Shown piece after piece: positions 15,209 to 22,836 of a stretch of 37,927 bases of DNA (position 1 is the stretch's first letter; the number at the start of each line of letters is the position of its first letter). Made by a program: the position numbers and the translations under genes. This DNA is from JANXQE01 sp035651635 (GTDB lineage: Bacteria; Verrucomicrobiota; Verrucomicrobiia; Limisphaerales; UBA8199). The notes under the pieces are model-generated. The model worked only from the letters and a program-made list of their open reading frames with translations. It did no database searches and was not told the origin of the DNA. Location of the stretch: positions 1 through 37,927 of the forward strand of contig DASRFK010000314.1 in the NCBI GenBank assembly GCA_035651635.1, read 5' to 3'.

Positions 15209-17494
15209 TCAATTCCCTTGGCGCAGTCTGTAAACTCCAACTTGCTGGCTAAAGCGATTCGTGACGACCAAATTGTTGCCGTTTACCACAATGCCATTGG
15301 TGATGGCGTTCCAGTTCGCAGATGATGAAAGAGTCGAGGCTGTCTCCAAGGCGTAAGCTCTAGCGACCAAAGGCCACTTCAAAACAATCTCACTATCTTT
15401 CCGTCCCGCTCGAAGCATCGGAGATGTCCAACCATACCGGATGGTTCCGTTAAAAGAGTCCGCCACATACAGACCGCCCGTGGTGTCAATAGCGAGCCCA
15501 AAAGGAAAGTTAAACCGCGCCATCGCGCCGGTCCCATCTGCATTTCCCGTATTCCCGGCAACTCCGCCGATTGTATCGACGATCCAGTCCGTTCCCTGGC
15601 GCTTTAGCCTGCGGATAGTATTATTGCCGGAGTCGGCCACATATAATTCTCCGGTGCTGCCAACTACTATTCCGGCGGGAAGGTTAAATCGCGCATCCGA
15701 GTTAGTCCCATCGCTGGAGCCGCTGTTGCCGGCTAGGCCGGCTATCGTTGTGACAATCCAGTCAAGTCCAATGGAGACTATACTTCGAATCGTATGATTT
15801 AGAGTATCGGCAACAAATAAAGTGCCACTAGAATCGACGGCGATTCCGAAGACAACTGAGAATCGGGCATTGCTGTTGGTCCCATCGGTGCTTCCTGTGG
15901 AACCAGCCTGCCCTGCTACATTTGTAATATCCCAGTTACTTCCGACTGGAGTAAGCTTCCAAATCATTGTGTTAGCCACGTATAGCTCGCCGCGGTTTCC
16001 AACTGCGATTGCTTCAGGGGTTGCGATTGGAATCTGCTGGTTGATCGGATCGGTGACGATCGTCGTAACCCATTTACTCCCTGACCTGAGTATTTGTCGC
16101 ACTCTGTTATTATAAGAATCGGCGATAAAGAGTGTTCCATTACGGTCGACAGCAATACCCCATGGATAATTAAACTGGGCGTCGGTGTTCGTGCCATCGA
16201 CAAGAGCGCAGCCTCCGAAGCCAGCTAAAGTAGAAACCGCTTCCGTCGGATCGATTTTTCTGATGGCGCAATCGTAGGTGTCGGCCACGTAAACATTTCC
16301 AAGAACATCTACGGTAACGCCAGACGGCTTGGAAAAACGCGCCAGGGGTCCGACTCCATCGGGCATCGGTCCATTTGTCGAGCCCACGAAAGTACGCACC
16401 ACCCAGTTGGTTCCCAGGTTAGTGATTGTCCGGATGAGGTTATTGTCCGTGTCGGCGACAAAAAGAGTGCCGGCCTTGCTGACCGTGATGCCGGAGGGCT
16501 CGTTGAATTGGGTGTTAAGATTAGTTCCATCCCTGCTCCCGTTGGAGTGATCGCCCGCTACTGTCCCCACAACCCAATCATTTCCCACCTGCGAAATCGA
16601 CCGAACGGTTGATGCATCCGAGTCCGCTACGAATATGGTTCCGTTGGTGCTTACGGTAAGCCCGCGAGGGAAATCAAAGCGAGCTGCGCTATTGGTACCA
16701 TCAGAAACGCCGATAACCCGCGGGGTTCCCGCAAGGGTCGTGACAATCCAGTTCGTACCTAAGTGCACGGCTCTTCTGATTGTGCTGTTGAACGTATCAG
16801 CCACATAAATATTGCCTGCCACGTCTACCGCGACTCCGTGTGGCCAGTAAAAGTGAGCGCTGCCGTTTGTGCCATCGTCACTTCCATAGCTGCTTACCGA
16901 CCCGGCGATGGTTGTCACAATCCAGTTTGTGCCGTCTCGTGCAATTTCCCGGATCAGATTATTCCAATAGTCTGCGACGTATAAATTTCCCACTTGGTCG
17001 ACGGCCACACTGATCGGGCCATTGAACCTCGCCTCCTGGTTCGTTCCGTCTGCAAAACCGGCGACTCCAGGCAGTCCGGCAATTGTGCACACCATACCGT
17101 TCGAAGAGAGCATTCGAATCGTTTGATTCCCAAAGTCTGCGACGAAAACATTGCCAGTTTCGTCGGCCGCAAGGCCGAACGGAAGATTGAACCGTGCGAG
17201 AGCTCCCACACCATCGTTTGTTCCCGACACCCACGCCAGACCAGCAAACGTGCTTACGACTCCGTCAGACGAGACTCTCCTTATCGTGTGATTATACGAA
17301 TCAGCGATAAATAATTCTCCCGAACTGCCGAAGGCAACGGCCCCGGGTTCGTGAAATTGCACGTAGTCACCGCTCCCGTCGTTACTTCCATACCCGGCAT
17401 TGCCTGCAACGGTTGTGAAAGTGAAAGCTTGGCCCAGTGCCCCAGCGCATCTGCAGGCAATGACAGTAATCCACAGCTGCGTCTTCAAGTTCAT
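15209..17494 (-). CDS. Secreted NHL-repeat beta-propeller protein
   Basis: A 761-residue exported protein (779 if the upstream start at 17548 is used). The signal peptide starts MNLKTQLWITVIACRCAGA. Twelve repeats of about 50-60 residues follow, each shaped VTTIAG...DGTN..ARFN.P.GIAVD..GNLYVAD..NNTIR; the ninth is shortened. This is the NHL propeller repeat, usually a scaffold for binding proteins, carbohydrate or nucleic acid. The last 75 residues resemble the Ig-like tail seen on Verrucomicrobia exported proteins. At 2.3 kb it is far larger than the other cassette genes and may be a captured gene or an insert between sites 2 and 3. Confidence 0.85.
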   Translation of the reverse strand: MNLKTQLWITVIACRCAGALGQAFTFTTVAGNAGYGSNDGSGDYVQFHEPGAVAFGSSGELFIADSYNHTIRRVSSDGVVSTFAGLAWVSGTNDGVGALARFNLPFGLAADETGNVFVADFGNQTIRMLSSNGMVCTIAGLPGVAGFADGTNQEARFNGPISVAVDQVGNLYVADYWNNLIREIARDGTNWIVTTIAGSVSSYGSDDGTNGSAHFYWPHGVAVDVAGNIYVADTFNSTIRRAVHLGTNWIVTTLAGTPRVIGVSDGTNSAARFDFPRGLTVSTNGTIFVADSDASTVRSISQVGNDWVVGTVAGDHSNGSRDGTNLNTQFNEPSGITVSKAGTLFVADTDNNLIRTITNLGTNWVVRTFVGSTNGPMPDGVGPLARFSKPSGVTVDVLGNVYVADTYDCAIRKIDPTEAVSTLAGFGGCALVDGTNTDAQFNYPWGIAVDRNGTLFIADSYNNRVRQILRSGSKWVTTIVTDPINQQIPIATPEAIAVGNRGELYVANTMIWKLTPVGSNWDITNVAGQAGSTGSTDGTNSNARFSVVFGIAVDSSGTLFVADTLNHTIRSIVSIGLDWIVTTIAGLAGNSGSSDGTNSDARFNLPAGIVVGSTGELYVADSGNNTIRRLKRQGTDWIVDTIGGVAGNTGNADGTGAMARFNFPFGLAIDTTGGLYVADSFNGTIRYGWTSPMLRAGRKDSEIVLKWPLVARAYALETASTLSSSANWNAITNGIVVNGNNLVVTNRFSQQVGVYRLRQGN

Positions 17495-17793
17495 TCTAAG
17501 ATCCATATTCGTCGCTTTATTAGGGTCAAAACCTTCCGTCGGGAACAAAGCTTCGCCGAGGTCACTCGATAAGCGAATCTCATTAGTTGTCGAAACCAGA
17601 CATTGATTCCCGATTGCAACCGCAGCGTGGTGGCGGGGTTCGTTTCAGTCCGATTGTTGGGCAATGGGGCACTCTGGCCTGGTTCCTTCTTGTGGTGTGG
17701 AGTGCCGGGCATTGGGATAAGAAGCATGGAAAGGAATAAGGCGGACATGAACCAAAGCGTGGGGCTACGGGGTGCAGGAGAATGCATTGACGG
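17495..17793. other. Gap upstream of the NHL gene
   Basis: A 299-bp stretch between the NHL gene start and the next cassette gene. Several short minus-strand frames are open (for example to a start near 17748, MSALFLSMLLIPMPG), but none is convincing. It may contain the NHL promoter. Confidence 0.3.
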
Positions 17794-17916
17794 TCACGAC
17801 GGCTGAATGCGGCGGCGAGCAACTCGGCTTAGAACAGCCGCCGGGATGAGACAAACGCCCCCGACGATCAGATAAAAGACCACATCCAGCCATATGGTAT
17901 TTTCGGTGTGGTTCAC
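17794..17916 (-). CDS. Cassette gene: tiny membrane protein (40 aa)
   Basis: A 40-residue ORF from a GTG at 17916 (an upstream TTG is possible) to a TGA at 17794. It reads M/VNHTENTIWLDVVFYLIVG, then GVCLIPAAVLSRVARRR: one transmembrane helix pair or a long helix with a basic end. The start lies 4 bp from attC-like site 3, exactly where cassette genes begin elsewhere in the array. It is too short for routine gene callers. Confidence 0.5.
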   Translation of the reverse strand: MNHTENTIWLDVVFYLIVGGVCLIPAAVLSRVARRRIQPS

Positions 17917-17919
17917 GAT

Positions 17920-18012
17920 GCCCAACGGAAAGTGTCACCGACCCGGCGCCAAGGGCAACCAATCTGGAACAGAGACGTCTTCGCCGGGTTCGGTGCATTC
18001 GCTTTGTTGGGC
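17920..18012 (-). repeat. attC-like site 3
   Basis: A 93-bp palindrome with textbook boxes GCCCAAC (left) and GTTGGGC (right). The arms CACCGACCCGGCG and CGCCGGGTTCGGTG pair with one extrahelical base, a feature attC sites use for strand choice. Confidence 0.8.
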
Positions 18013-18016
18013 CTTG

Positions 18017-18424
18017 TCATTGCGACCGATTCGTGCTCACCAACGCAAAGACATCCGCGACACCCTGGTCAATGTCTGGATAACCCGCCGCTTTCCAGGG
18101 ATGCGCAGCTCGGTACTTACGAACTGTAGCCAGCAGTTTGATATCCGCTGGTCGGTGCCCATTCGCTGGCATGTCTCGAACGAACGAACCGAACACCAGA
18201 ATGTCGCCATCCATCAAAGTCTCCAAAGTCGCGACCGCCTCGTTCGTTTGGCCAGCCCGCAACTCAGTCAAGACCCGGCATCTTTGGCTCAGGTTATTAT
18301 ACTTGCTGGTCTCCATGTAGCTCCCAATCGAAGGGTTGTAGCAGTGCGCCGCTGTGAACCAACCGCCAGCAAGACCAATAATAAGTGTCAGAGTCGCAAG
18401 AAAGACAGGGATGAACCTTTTCAT
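18017..18424 (-). CDS. Cassette gene: hypothetical exported protein, first after platform A
   Basis: A 135-residue protein with an N-terminal membrane anchor or signal peptide (MKRFIPVFLATLTLIIGLAG). The helical remainder contains TELRAGQTNEAVATLETLMD, reminiscent of a TPR-like hairpin. No family was recognised. The stop is 5 bp from attC-like site 3 and the ATG overlaps the stop of the attI leader ORF (ATGA), so translation is probably coupled to that leader. It is the platform-proximal cassette of the first array segment. Confidence 0.7.
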   Translation of the reverse strand: MKRFIPVFLATLTLIIGLAGGWFTAAHCYNPSIGSYMETSKYNNLSQRCRVLTELRAGQTNEAVATLETLMDGDILVFGSFVRDMPANGHRPADIKLLATVRKYRAAHPWKAAGYPDIDQGVADVFALVSTNRSQ

Positions 18425-18501
18425 GGCGCACGATCAGGCCCATCTGTGTATAGGCAGCAGGTGTAGTTTATTGGAATCAGGAAGCGCCCCAGGTGCTTCA
18501 T
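18421..18501 (-). CDS. attI leader ORF, copy A (26 aa)
   Basis: Begins MKHLGRFLIPINYTCCLYT and ends DGPDRAP. Its first 19 codons are nearly identical in copy B (two replacements, R/S and C/S). It crosses the attI-like core and its TGA overlaps the ATG of the first cassette gene. This is the arrangement of ORF-11 in class 1 integrons, which helps translate cassettes lacking a ribosome binding site. Too short for routine annotation. Confidence 0.5.
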   Translation of the reverse strand: MKHLGRFLIPINYTCCLYTDGPDRAP

Positions 18502-18576
18502 TCGTAAGCGGCTGATGGACAGCTCCCATACGGGTGCAGCATACGGTCGTGGGTTCGGTTATTGCAAGCCGGAAAG
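18438..18576 (-). other. Integron platform A: attI-like core and conserved attachment/promoter region
   Basis: On the minus strand CACAGATGGGC (core at 18438-18444) precedes the first cassette; it is one base off GTTGGGC, so this attI may be crippled. Positions 18445-18576 are repeated at 26881-27012 with no gaps and only about seven mismatches. The geometry is cassette leftwards, intI rightwards, with the attachment region between, as in known integrons. Confidence 0.65.
18538..18567 (-). promoter_or_regulatory. Candidate Pc cassette promoter, platform A
   Basis: On the minus strand TTGCAA (18562-18567) and TATGCT (18538-18543) are separated by 18 bp. Both boxes are conserved in copy B. Transcription would run through the leader ORF and into the cassettes. 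Confidence 0.35.
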
Positions 18577-18608
18577 GACATCAATTTTCCCACCGTTGGC
18601 TGCGTAAA

Positions 18609-18625
18609 TGGACAGTCTTTGTCCA
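18609..18625 (+). promoter_or_regulatory. Inverted-repeat operator before intI, platform A
   Basis: TGGACA-N5-TGTCCA is a perfect inverted repeat ending 14 bp before the intI ATG. Copy B keeps GACA-N5-TGTC at 27045-27057. The place and symmetry suit a repressor site, possibly LexA, which controls intI in several integrons; the motif identity is not established. Confidence 0.45.
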
Positions 18626-18639
18626 AGTGACCGTGTAAA

Positions 18640-18972
18640 ATGTCCGAAAAACAACATGAACCCATCATGGCGCTGGGCGTGGGTGTTTCCGGCGCATTCC
18701 CCCTGCTGCGATCACGAGGTAGTGGTCTCGTTCGCTACCGTATGCACGAGGCCAACGTCCAAAGAGCAGTGAAGCGGGCGAGGCTAAAGCTCGGGATCTC
18801 GGTCTTGCCCCACGTGCTGCGCCACGGCTACGCTACGCATTGCCTGGACCGCGGCACCAGCCCACGCGCCATCCAGCAGGCCATGGGGCACAAATCCCTG
18901 GAAAGAACTATGGGCTATCCCAATTCGGCGCTATTCTGGCGAGTCCGGTTTAGCGCAACAAGGCGAGCCTAG
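18640..18972 (+). pseudogene. Truncated integron integrase (intI-like), copy A
   Basis: The start MSEKQ is kept, but most of the N-terminal half is deleted. A frame-shifted stretch WRWAWVFPAHSP matches the pre-box region of integron integrases. Then GSGLVRYRMHEANVQRAVKR leads into HVLRHGYATH (box II with catalytic Arg and His) and GHKSLERTMGY (nucleophile Tyr). The end diverges after MGYPNS. Compared with copy B one base is missing before the GSG motif, producing the frame change. This is a dead gene, transcribed away from the cassettes. Confidence 0.75.
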
Positions 18973-19070
18973 CCTTGTGGCTACGGCGTTTACGGCGTTT
19001 GTCCAAGGGCAGCACCCCGTTTCGAGCCCGCTGTTGCGGCTGCACCTTTAACAAAACCAAAGGAGAACCC

Positions 19071-19598
19071 ATGGACTTGAAAGCACGCGGAAAAGCCTCA
19101 ACCCTCGAAATTCTCGGAAATACCAATGCGAACGGTCACGTTCCTGGCAAATGGGCAGCGTTGTATGCGAGATTGAGCGACTTGCGGGAAGCCGTCCTGG
19201 CCAAGCGAGACCTTCGCACGCAGAGTGCCCAGGTTGATCTGGCCACACCGGGCGAGCACATAGCTGACGCCGCAACGGACGCATACGAGCGCGACTGGGC
19301 CCTCGCGTTAGCGTCCTCCGACCAAGACATTCTCTTCGAGATTGATCAGGCTTTGGACCGTCTGCGCAACGGCACCTACGGACGGTGCGAGTTGACTAAT
19401 CAGCCCATCGAACCAGCACGCCTGAGAGCCATCCCATGGACTCGGTATTCAACAAACGCACAGGCAGAGTTAGAGTCCCGAGGTGCCGGCTCTCGCACGC
19501 ACATCGCTCCCGCTGGCCTGGTCCAGTTTCCTGAGACGGCAGACACGGCAGAGGAAGAGGAGGAGAACCCTTCTCGTAAACTGCGTGAAGCAGCCTAG
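19071..19598 (+). CDS. DksA/TraR-like regulator
   Basis: A 175-residue protein with a helical coiled-coil N-terminal two thirds (residues 25-110, LSDLREAVLAKRDLRTQSAQ) and a C-terminal YGRCELTNQPIEPARLRAIP module. The module keeps the DksA/TraR zinc-finger frame, but only one of the four cysteines remains, a known variation in Verrucomicrobia. Such proteins bind the RNA polymerase secondary channel. A strong AAAGGAGA lies 6 bp before ATG 19071, unlike the cassette genes. It lies on the plus strand directly after the intI fragment and is not a cassette. Confidence 0.8.
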   Translation: MDLKARGKASTLEILGNTNANGHVPGKWAALYARLSDLREAVLAKRDLRTQSAQVDLATPGEHIADAATDAYERDWALALASSDQDILFEIDQALDRLRNGTYGRCELTNQPIEPARLRAIPWTRYSTNAQAELESRGAGSRTHIAPAGLVQFPETADTAEEEEENPSRKLREAA

Positions 19599-19966
19599 CG
19601 CCAGGAACCTACTTAGCCAACGAAAGCTCGACGCGGCATTCCCCCAAGTCCGAAGATCAACCCCGACTCTTGCGTTCGACTCTCGGGCCTTCAGCCTCGC
19701 AAGCTGCTGGTCCATGCGCTTTATTCCTTTGGCCAAGGTGTTTTGGAACCTTTTGGTCTCTTCACGCCTGCGGTTGAGCCGCTGAAGTAAATCCTGGAGC
19801 TTTTTGTCTATCGACCCATTCAACAGCCTCGAAGTCGCGTTGTCAGTGAAATTCTCCCCGGGTTCATGCGAGAGAGGCGTTGCCGTCGTCCTTCCAAACC
19901 CGCTGCTGCCGCTGCTGAATGACCGGGGCCATTCAGTGTCTGAACGCCGGGCAAGCCGACGCTGGT
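19599..19966. other. Gap with possible eroded cassette ORF
   Basis: A minus-strand frame is open across 19600-19960 and contains a helical, coiled-coil-like stretch (IDKKLQDLLQRLNRRREETK, then GIKRMDQQLARLKARES). No good start codon lies near attC-like site 4, and the frame runs on into the opposite strand of the DksA/TraR-like gene. It may be a decayed cassette gene. Confidence 0.3.
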
Positions 19967-20079
19967 TGCAAACGGCCTGATTACATCGAGCCGAAGCGGC
20001 CCCGCGCCACTCGCGCAGATTGCAATCAGGGCGGACACGCGGGGTCCGCTGCCTGCGGGGGGGGTAAAACACGTTGAAC
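19967..20079 (-). repeat. attC-like site 4
   Basis: A palindrome with left box TGCAAAC and right box GTTGAAC (exact GTTRRRY). The inner arms AGCGGCCCCGCG and CGCGGGGTCCGCT are shared with sites 19 and 28. The outer arms have diverged and contain a run of eight G. Confidence 0.55.
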
Positions 20080-20086
20080 ACTTTTA

Positions 20087-20323
20087 TTACCAGTTTTCCT
20101 CATAGACGATTAGCATGACGTAATGGTTAAAGCGGTCACGCAGGCAACGAGCGCCGAACTCTGCCTCCTCCAAAGTGGCAACAGCTACATTTTTCAGCGA
20201 GCCGAGGCGCTGACGCTCTTCGTAGACGTTGAGCATGGTGTGGCTTAAAGCGAAAATGATGCAGCAAACCCCACAGCCCACGAATGCCCTGCGAAATGTG
20301 TTATGCATTACTGGATGGCGCAT
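20087..20323 (-). CDS. Cassette gene: small membrane-anchored protein (78 aa)
   Basis: A 78-residue protein from ATG 20323 (a second ATG at 20308). It has one transmembrane helix (FVGCGVCCIIFALSHTMLNV) followed by a helical soluble tail (LEEAEFGARCLRDRFNHYVM). The phrase YEERQ near the middle is echoed by VYEENW at the end. The frame is open far upstream, but that part is the attC palindrome and poor sequence. The start is 4 bp from site 5 and the stop 8 bp from site 4. Confidence 0.6.
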   Translation of the reverse strand: MRHPVMHNTFRRAFVGCGVCCIIFALSHTMLNVYEERQRLGSLKNVAVATLEEAEFGARCLRDRFNHYVMLIVYEENW

Positions 20324-20326
20324 CTC

Positions 20327-20420
20327 GCTAAACAATCCGGGCCAGCGACCCCGCGCCATCGATGTCCGCATTGGATCGGAACCGCTATCGCGTGGCTCGC
20401 TGCGGCCGCATTGGTTGGGC
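20327..20420 (-). repeat. attC-like site 5
   Basis: A 94-bp palindrome with left box GCTAAAC and right box GTTGGGC. The arms GCCAGCGACCCCGCG and CGCGTGGCTCGCTGCGGC pair with bulges. Confidence 0.7.
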
Positions 20421-20435
20421 GGCATAGTCCAGGTC

Positions 20436-20828
20436 CTATTCGAATGCGTGGACGAAAAGAACGCGCTCCCCTCCTGCCAACGGCAGGCTACCCATGCCGT
20501 TTGTGCTGAGCAGCTCGTTGAGCGTGCAGTATCGTTCTCCATGTGACGTGCCAATGAAGGCGGCGTTAATATCTCGCGGCAAGGGCTGCAAGTCAGCCAG
20601 AAACTCATGCATGCGGACTGCACGGGATGGCTCGATACGGACGAATTTATCCACACCGCATCCGTAGACATCGATGGTTCCCGGGAGCCGCAGGGCTGAC
20701 CTCTGCTCGGCACGGCGCCCCCACGAGTAGCCACTCTGGAAGCCGACGAAAGCGGAAATCAAGCACGCCAAGAGCAAACCGAAGAGGCATGCTGGGATGA
20801 CGATGCGAGAGAACGTTTTGCTCTTCAT
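20436..20828 (-). CDS. Cassette gene: membrane-anchored hypothetical protein (130 aa)
   Basis: A 130-residue protein from ATG 20828. An N-terminal transmembrane helix (IVIPACLFGLLLACLISAFV) is followed by an extracytoplasmic domain of about 90 residues (INAAFIGTSHGERYCTLNEL, GERVLFVHAFE). No family was recognised. Cassette position is between sites 5 and 6. Confidence 0.65.
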   Translation of the reverse strand: MKSKTFSRIVIPACLFGLLLACLISAFVGFQSGYSWGRRAEQRSALRLPGTIDVYGCGVDKFVRIEPSRAVRMHEFLADLQPLPRDINAAFIGTSHGERYCTLNELLSTNGMGSLPLAGGERVLFVHAFE

Positions 20829-20849
20829 AAAGCTTTGGGGTGACGCGCC

Positions 20850-20939
20850 GCCCAACGACGGTGCTCTGGCGCTCCGGACCACTGGCGCAGGAATGAAAGC
20901 TGGACGCAAACCGGAGTCGCCAGCAGCAAATCGTTATGC
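20850..20939 (-). repeat. attC-like site 6
   Basis: A 90-bp palindrome with left box GCCCAAC and right box GTTATGC. The arms CTCTGGCGCTCCGG and CCGGAGTCGCCAGCAG pair. The loop contains GAATGAAAGCTGGACGCAAA, nearly identical to sites 10 and 14. Confidence 0.8.
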
Positions 20940-21278
20940 CCGGGTTTTTTCACGTGCTAGCTTCGACAGATGTGGCTGCAATGTCTTTAACGCCCCGAGT
21001 TGTCCCAGATGCTCCAAGAAGCAAGTGTTAAACGCGTTCTCCAAGGCGCCACCACCTTTCAAGGCGGCATTCACCAGGTTTGCGAAAGCGAGGAGTTGAG
21101 ATTTCGAGCATGTGCTGAGTGCAGTTGTCACGAGCGGGTTAAAGCTGAGCAGCACGGAGTGAAAGGTGAGCGCATCATCATGAAAAGGTCTATAGGAAGG
21201 GCGGCACTCCGGGAAAATCTCAAACAACTCCTCTAAGAGCTGCTCGGGAGTCTCTGGAGCTTGTCGCACTTCAGGCAT
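20934..21278 (-). CDS. Cassette gene: small helical protein, ENAxxTCFLEHL family
   Basis: A 114-residue soluble protein: PETPEQLLEELFEIFPECRP, a central HSVLLSFNPLV, then ALENAFNTCFLEHLGQLGAL and a basic end. The ENA-TCFLEHL phrase is characteristic of a family of short uncharacterised proteins (possibly DUF7674, from memory). The TAA stop lies inside the right box of site 6, and the ATG lies at the left box of site 7, so the ORF fills the cassette completely. Confidence 0.7.
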   Translation of the reverse strand: MPEVRQAPETPEQLLEELFEIFPECRPSYRPFHDDALTFHSVLLSFNPLVTTALSTCSKSQLLAFANLVNAALKGGGALENAFNTCFLEHLGQLGALKTLQPHLSKLAREKTRA

Positions 21279-21367
21279 AACGACGCTGGTCGGTGGCGTG
21301 CCGACACAAGGCGACGAAATGTAACCTGGACGCTATCGGCGCGTCCACTGCAGCAACCGGGTTCGGC
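21275..21367 (-). repeat. attC-like site 7
   Basis: A 93-bp palindrome with left box GCATAAC and right box GTTCGGC. The arms are less well matched than in site 6. The left box overlaps the ATG of the preceding cassette gene. Confidence 0.6.
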
Positions 21368-21380
21368 ATTGAGCTTGTAA

Positions 21381-21620
21381 TCATGAGCCAGGAAAGTTTG
21401 GCGGCAAAGTTGTGGCGCGATCTATTTGCTCTTGAGCCTCCGCATCGGCCTCTTCCTTGCGCTTCCGTCGAGCCTCTGCTTCGTCCGCCTCTTTGTCGAG
21501 TGCGGCAATTTCTTTGTCAGTAAACAACAACTCCGCAGGCAACTCACTACCACAGAACCCGCAAATCTTGCTTCTGCGGTTGTAAACCACGCCGTTACAT
21601 TTCGGGCACTGGTAGCTCAT
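21381..21620 (-). CDS. Cassette gene: zinc-ribbon protein
   Basis: A 79-residue protein. The N-terminus YQCPKCNGVVYNRRSKICGFCGSE contains two CxxC knuckles, a complete zinc ribbon. A highly charged coiled-coil segment rich in Glu, Ala and Lys follows (KEADEAEARRKRKEEADAEA). Likely a cytoplasmic nucleic-acid or protein binding adaptor. It lies between sites 7 and 8. Confidence 0.75.
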   Translation of the reverse strand: MSYQCPKCNGVVYNRRSKICGFCGSELPAELLFTDKEIAALDKEADEAEARRKRKEEADAEAQEQIDRATTLPPNFPGS

Positions 21621-21632
21621 AAAAACTGTGGT

Positions 21633-21724
21633 GCCGAACGATGACCATCAGCCACACCGCTCCACCGGACTACAGCATGTAAGAGAGTGCTCATCGCGGT
21701 GTTGGCTGCATGGGTTGGTTCGCC
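21633..21724 (-). repeat. attC-like site 8
   Basis: A 92-bp palindrome with left box GCCGAAC and right box GTTCGCC. The arms ACCATCAGCCACACCGC and GCGGTGTTGGCTGCATGG pair with single-base bulges. The next cassette gene terminates inside its right arm. Confidence 0.7.
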
Positions 21725-22701
21725 TGGGAGAGCACAGCGGCCGAGGAAGCAGAAACGTTTAACTCAACGATCCTGGTGTTGTTAAACGTAGCGAAAAACT
21801 CCTGCGGGCCTTCGTCATATCGGTCAACCTTGGACGCCAGCCACGGAAGTAAGGCGCGTTCTGTCTCGAAATCAAGTCGCACGAACGGTCCGCTACCGCT
21901 GTCCTTCTCAACGTAGGTGTAACCTCGCTCCCGCCTGAAAAGTAAACCCGCATGCAGCGTGAGGGCGGCGTGGCGAGTAAGGTCGACCCCGTGGCAAAGC
22001 ACCACTTCCGACGCGGTTGGGAATGTGATTCGCTGGCGCTCCCAGTTCGCTCGGAGTGTTTCCAACACCGCGTGTGGGAGTTCCGTGTTTCGAGTCGAAA
22101 GGGGTAAGACATAATAGCCGTAGAGGGCGGCTATGACGTTCATTCGAGAGTTGGCGCTCGATTTCGGAATGAACGGGTTTGAGGCGTTCAGGTACCACAA
22201 AGGACAACTCCACATAAAGGCGTCCCTGGCCGTGGCTGTCGGGAAGCAGCTCCACTGGCCATTAGTGACTAAAGCGGGAGCAAGCGACAGTCCAAAAACG
22301 TCGTCCGGCTTCAGTGCGCTTTTGAATTGCCCTTCCGTGAGATCGAACACTGTATCGTAACAATTGATTTCAAAAGCGTGCGGAGTGTCGCGCAGTTTGT
22401 GATGTAATGCCCCTACCAACTGCGTGACCGATTGGAACGTGAAGACCCCCTGGACCGCATGTGGGAACCCGCTTAGGTCCACCTGCAACGGGGTGGAATT
22501 GTAAGCTTTGACCGCCTTGACGAAAGAGAAAACCCCGTCCTCGTTGCAACCGCTGTGTTTCAAAAACTTGGCCGTCGAATCCAGTACTGACTCGTTGTCC
22601 AGAAAAGAAACGTGAATCGGCTCATGGCCTGTTGGCTCAGTACTTCGTCCGCACCCGGCGCACGCCACAAGAATCAGAAGGACTCCAATGAAAAATCTCA
22701 C
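21691..22701 (-). CDS. Cassette gene: large lipoprotein
   Basis: A 336-residue protein from a GTG at 22701, with a signal peptide and lipobox (FIGVLLILVACAGCG), so it is probably lipidated at Cys17 and membrane-bound. The remainder is a single globular domain with conserved-looking YNSTPLQVDLSGFPHAVQG and ALYGYYVLPLSTRN segments, and it might belong to the DUF4300 group (uncertain). The last residues, QPMQPTPR, are encoded by the arm of site 8. This is the longest typical cassette gene. Confidence 0.7.
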   Translation of the reverse strand: MRFFIGVLLILVACAGCGRSTEPTGHEPIHVSFLDNESVLDSTAKFLKHSGCNEDGVFSFVKAVKAYNSTPLQVDLSGFPHAVQGVFTFQSVTQLVGALHHKLRDTPHAFEINCYDTVFDLTEGQFKSALKPDDVFGLSLAPALVTNGQWSCFPTATARDAFMWSCPLWYLNASNPFIPKSSANSRMNVIAALYGYYVLPLSTRNTELPHAVLETLRANWERQRITFPTASEVVLCHGVDLTRHAALTLHAGLLFRRERGYTYVEKDSGSGPFVRLDFETERALLPWLASKVDRYDEGPQEFFATFNNTRIVELNVSASSAAVLSQANQPMQPTPR

Positions 22702-22715
22702 AAACGATGGCTTAT

Positions 22716-22805
22716 GGCGAACGATCCGGCTCTGGCGCGGCGGACCGCTGGCAAAGAAATGAAAGCATGTTGTAAACCGCAGTCGCCAGCAGCAAGGGGT
22801 TCGGC
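22716..22805 (-). repeat. attC-like site 9
   Basis: A 90-bp palindrome with left box GGCGAAC and right box GTTCGGC. The core CTCTGGCG...CGCCAGCAGCAAGGGG is shared with sites 6, 10 and 14. Confidence 0.75.
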
Positions 22806-22836
22806 ACCCTGTTCTTCATAACCTTGGCAATTCTAG

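Noticed and set aside
20087..20734. 215-residue minus-strand reading of the 78-residue cassette gene
   Set aside because: The upstream two thirds cross attC-like site 5 and part of the next cassette gene in the wrong frame.
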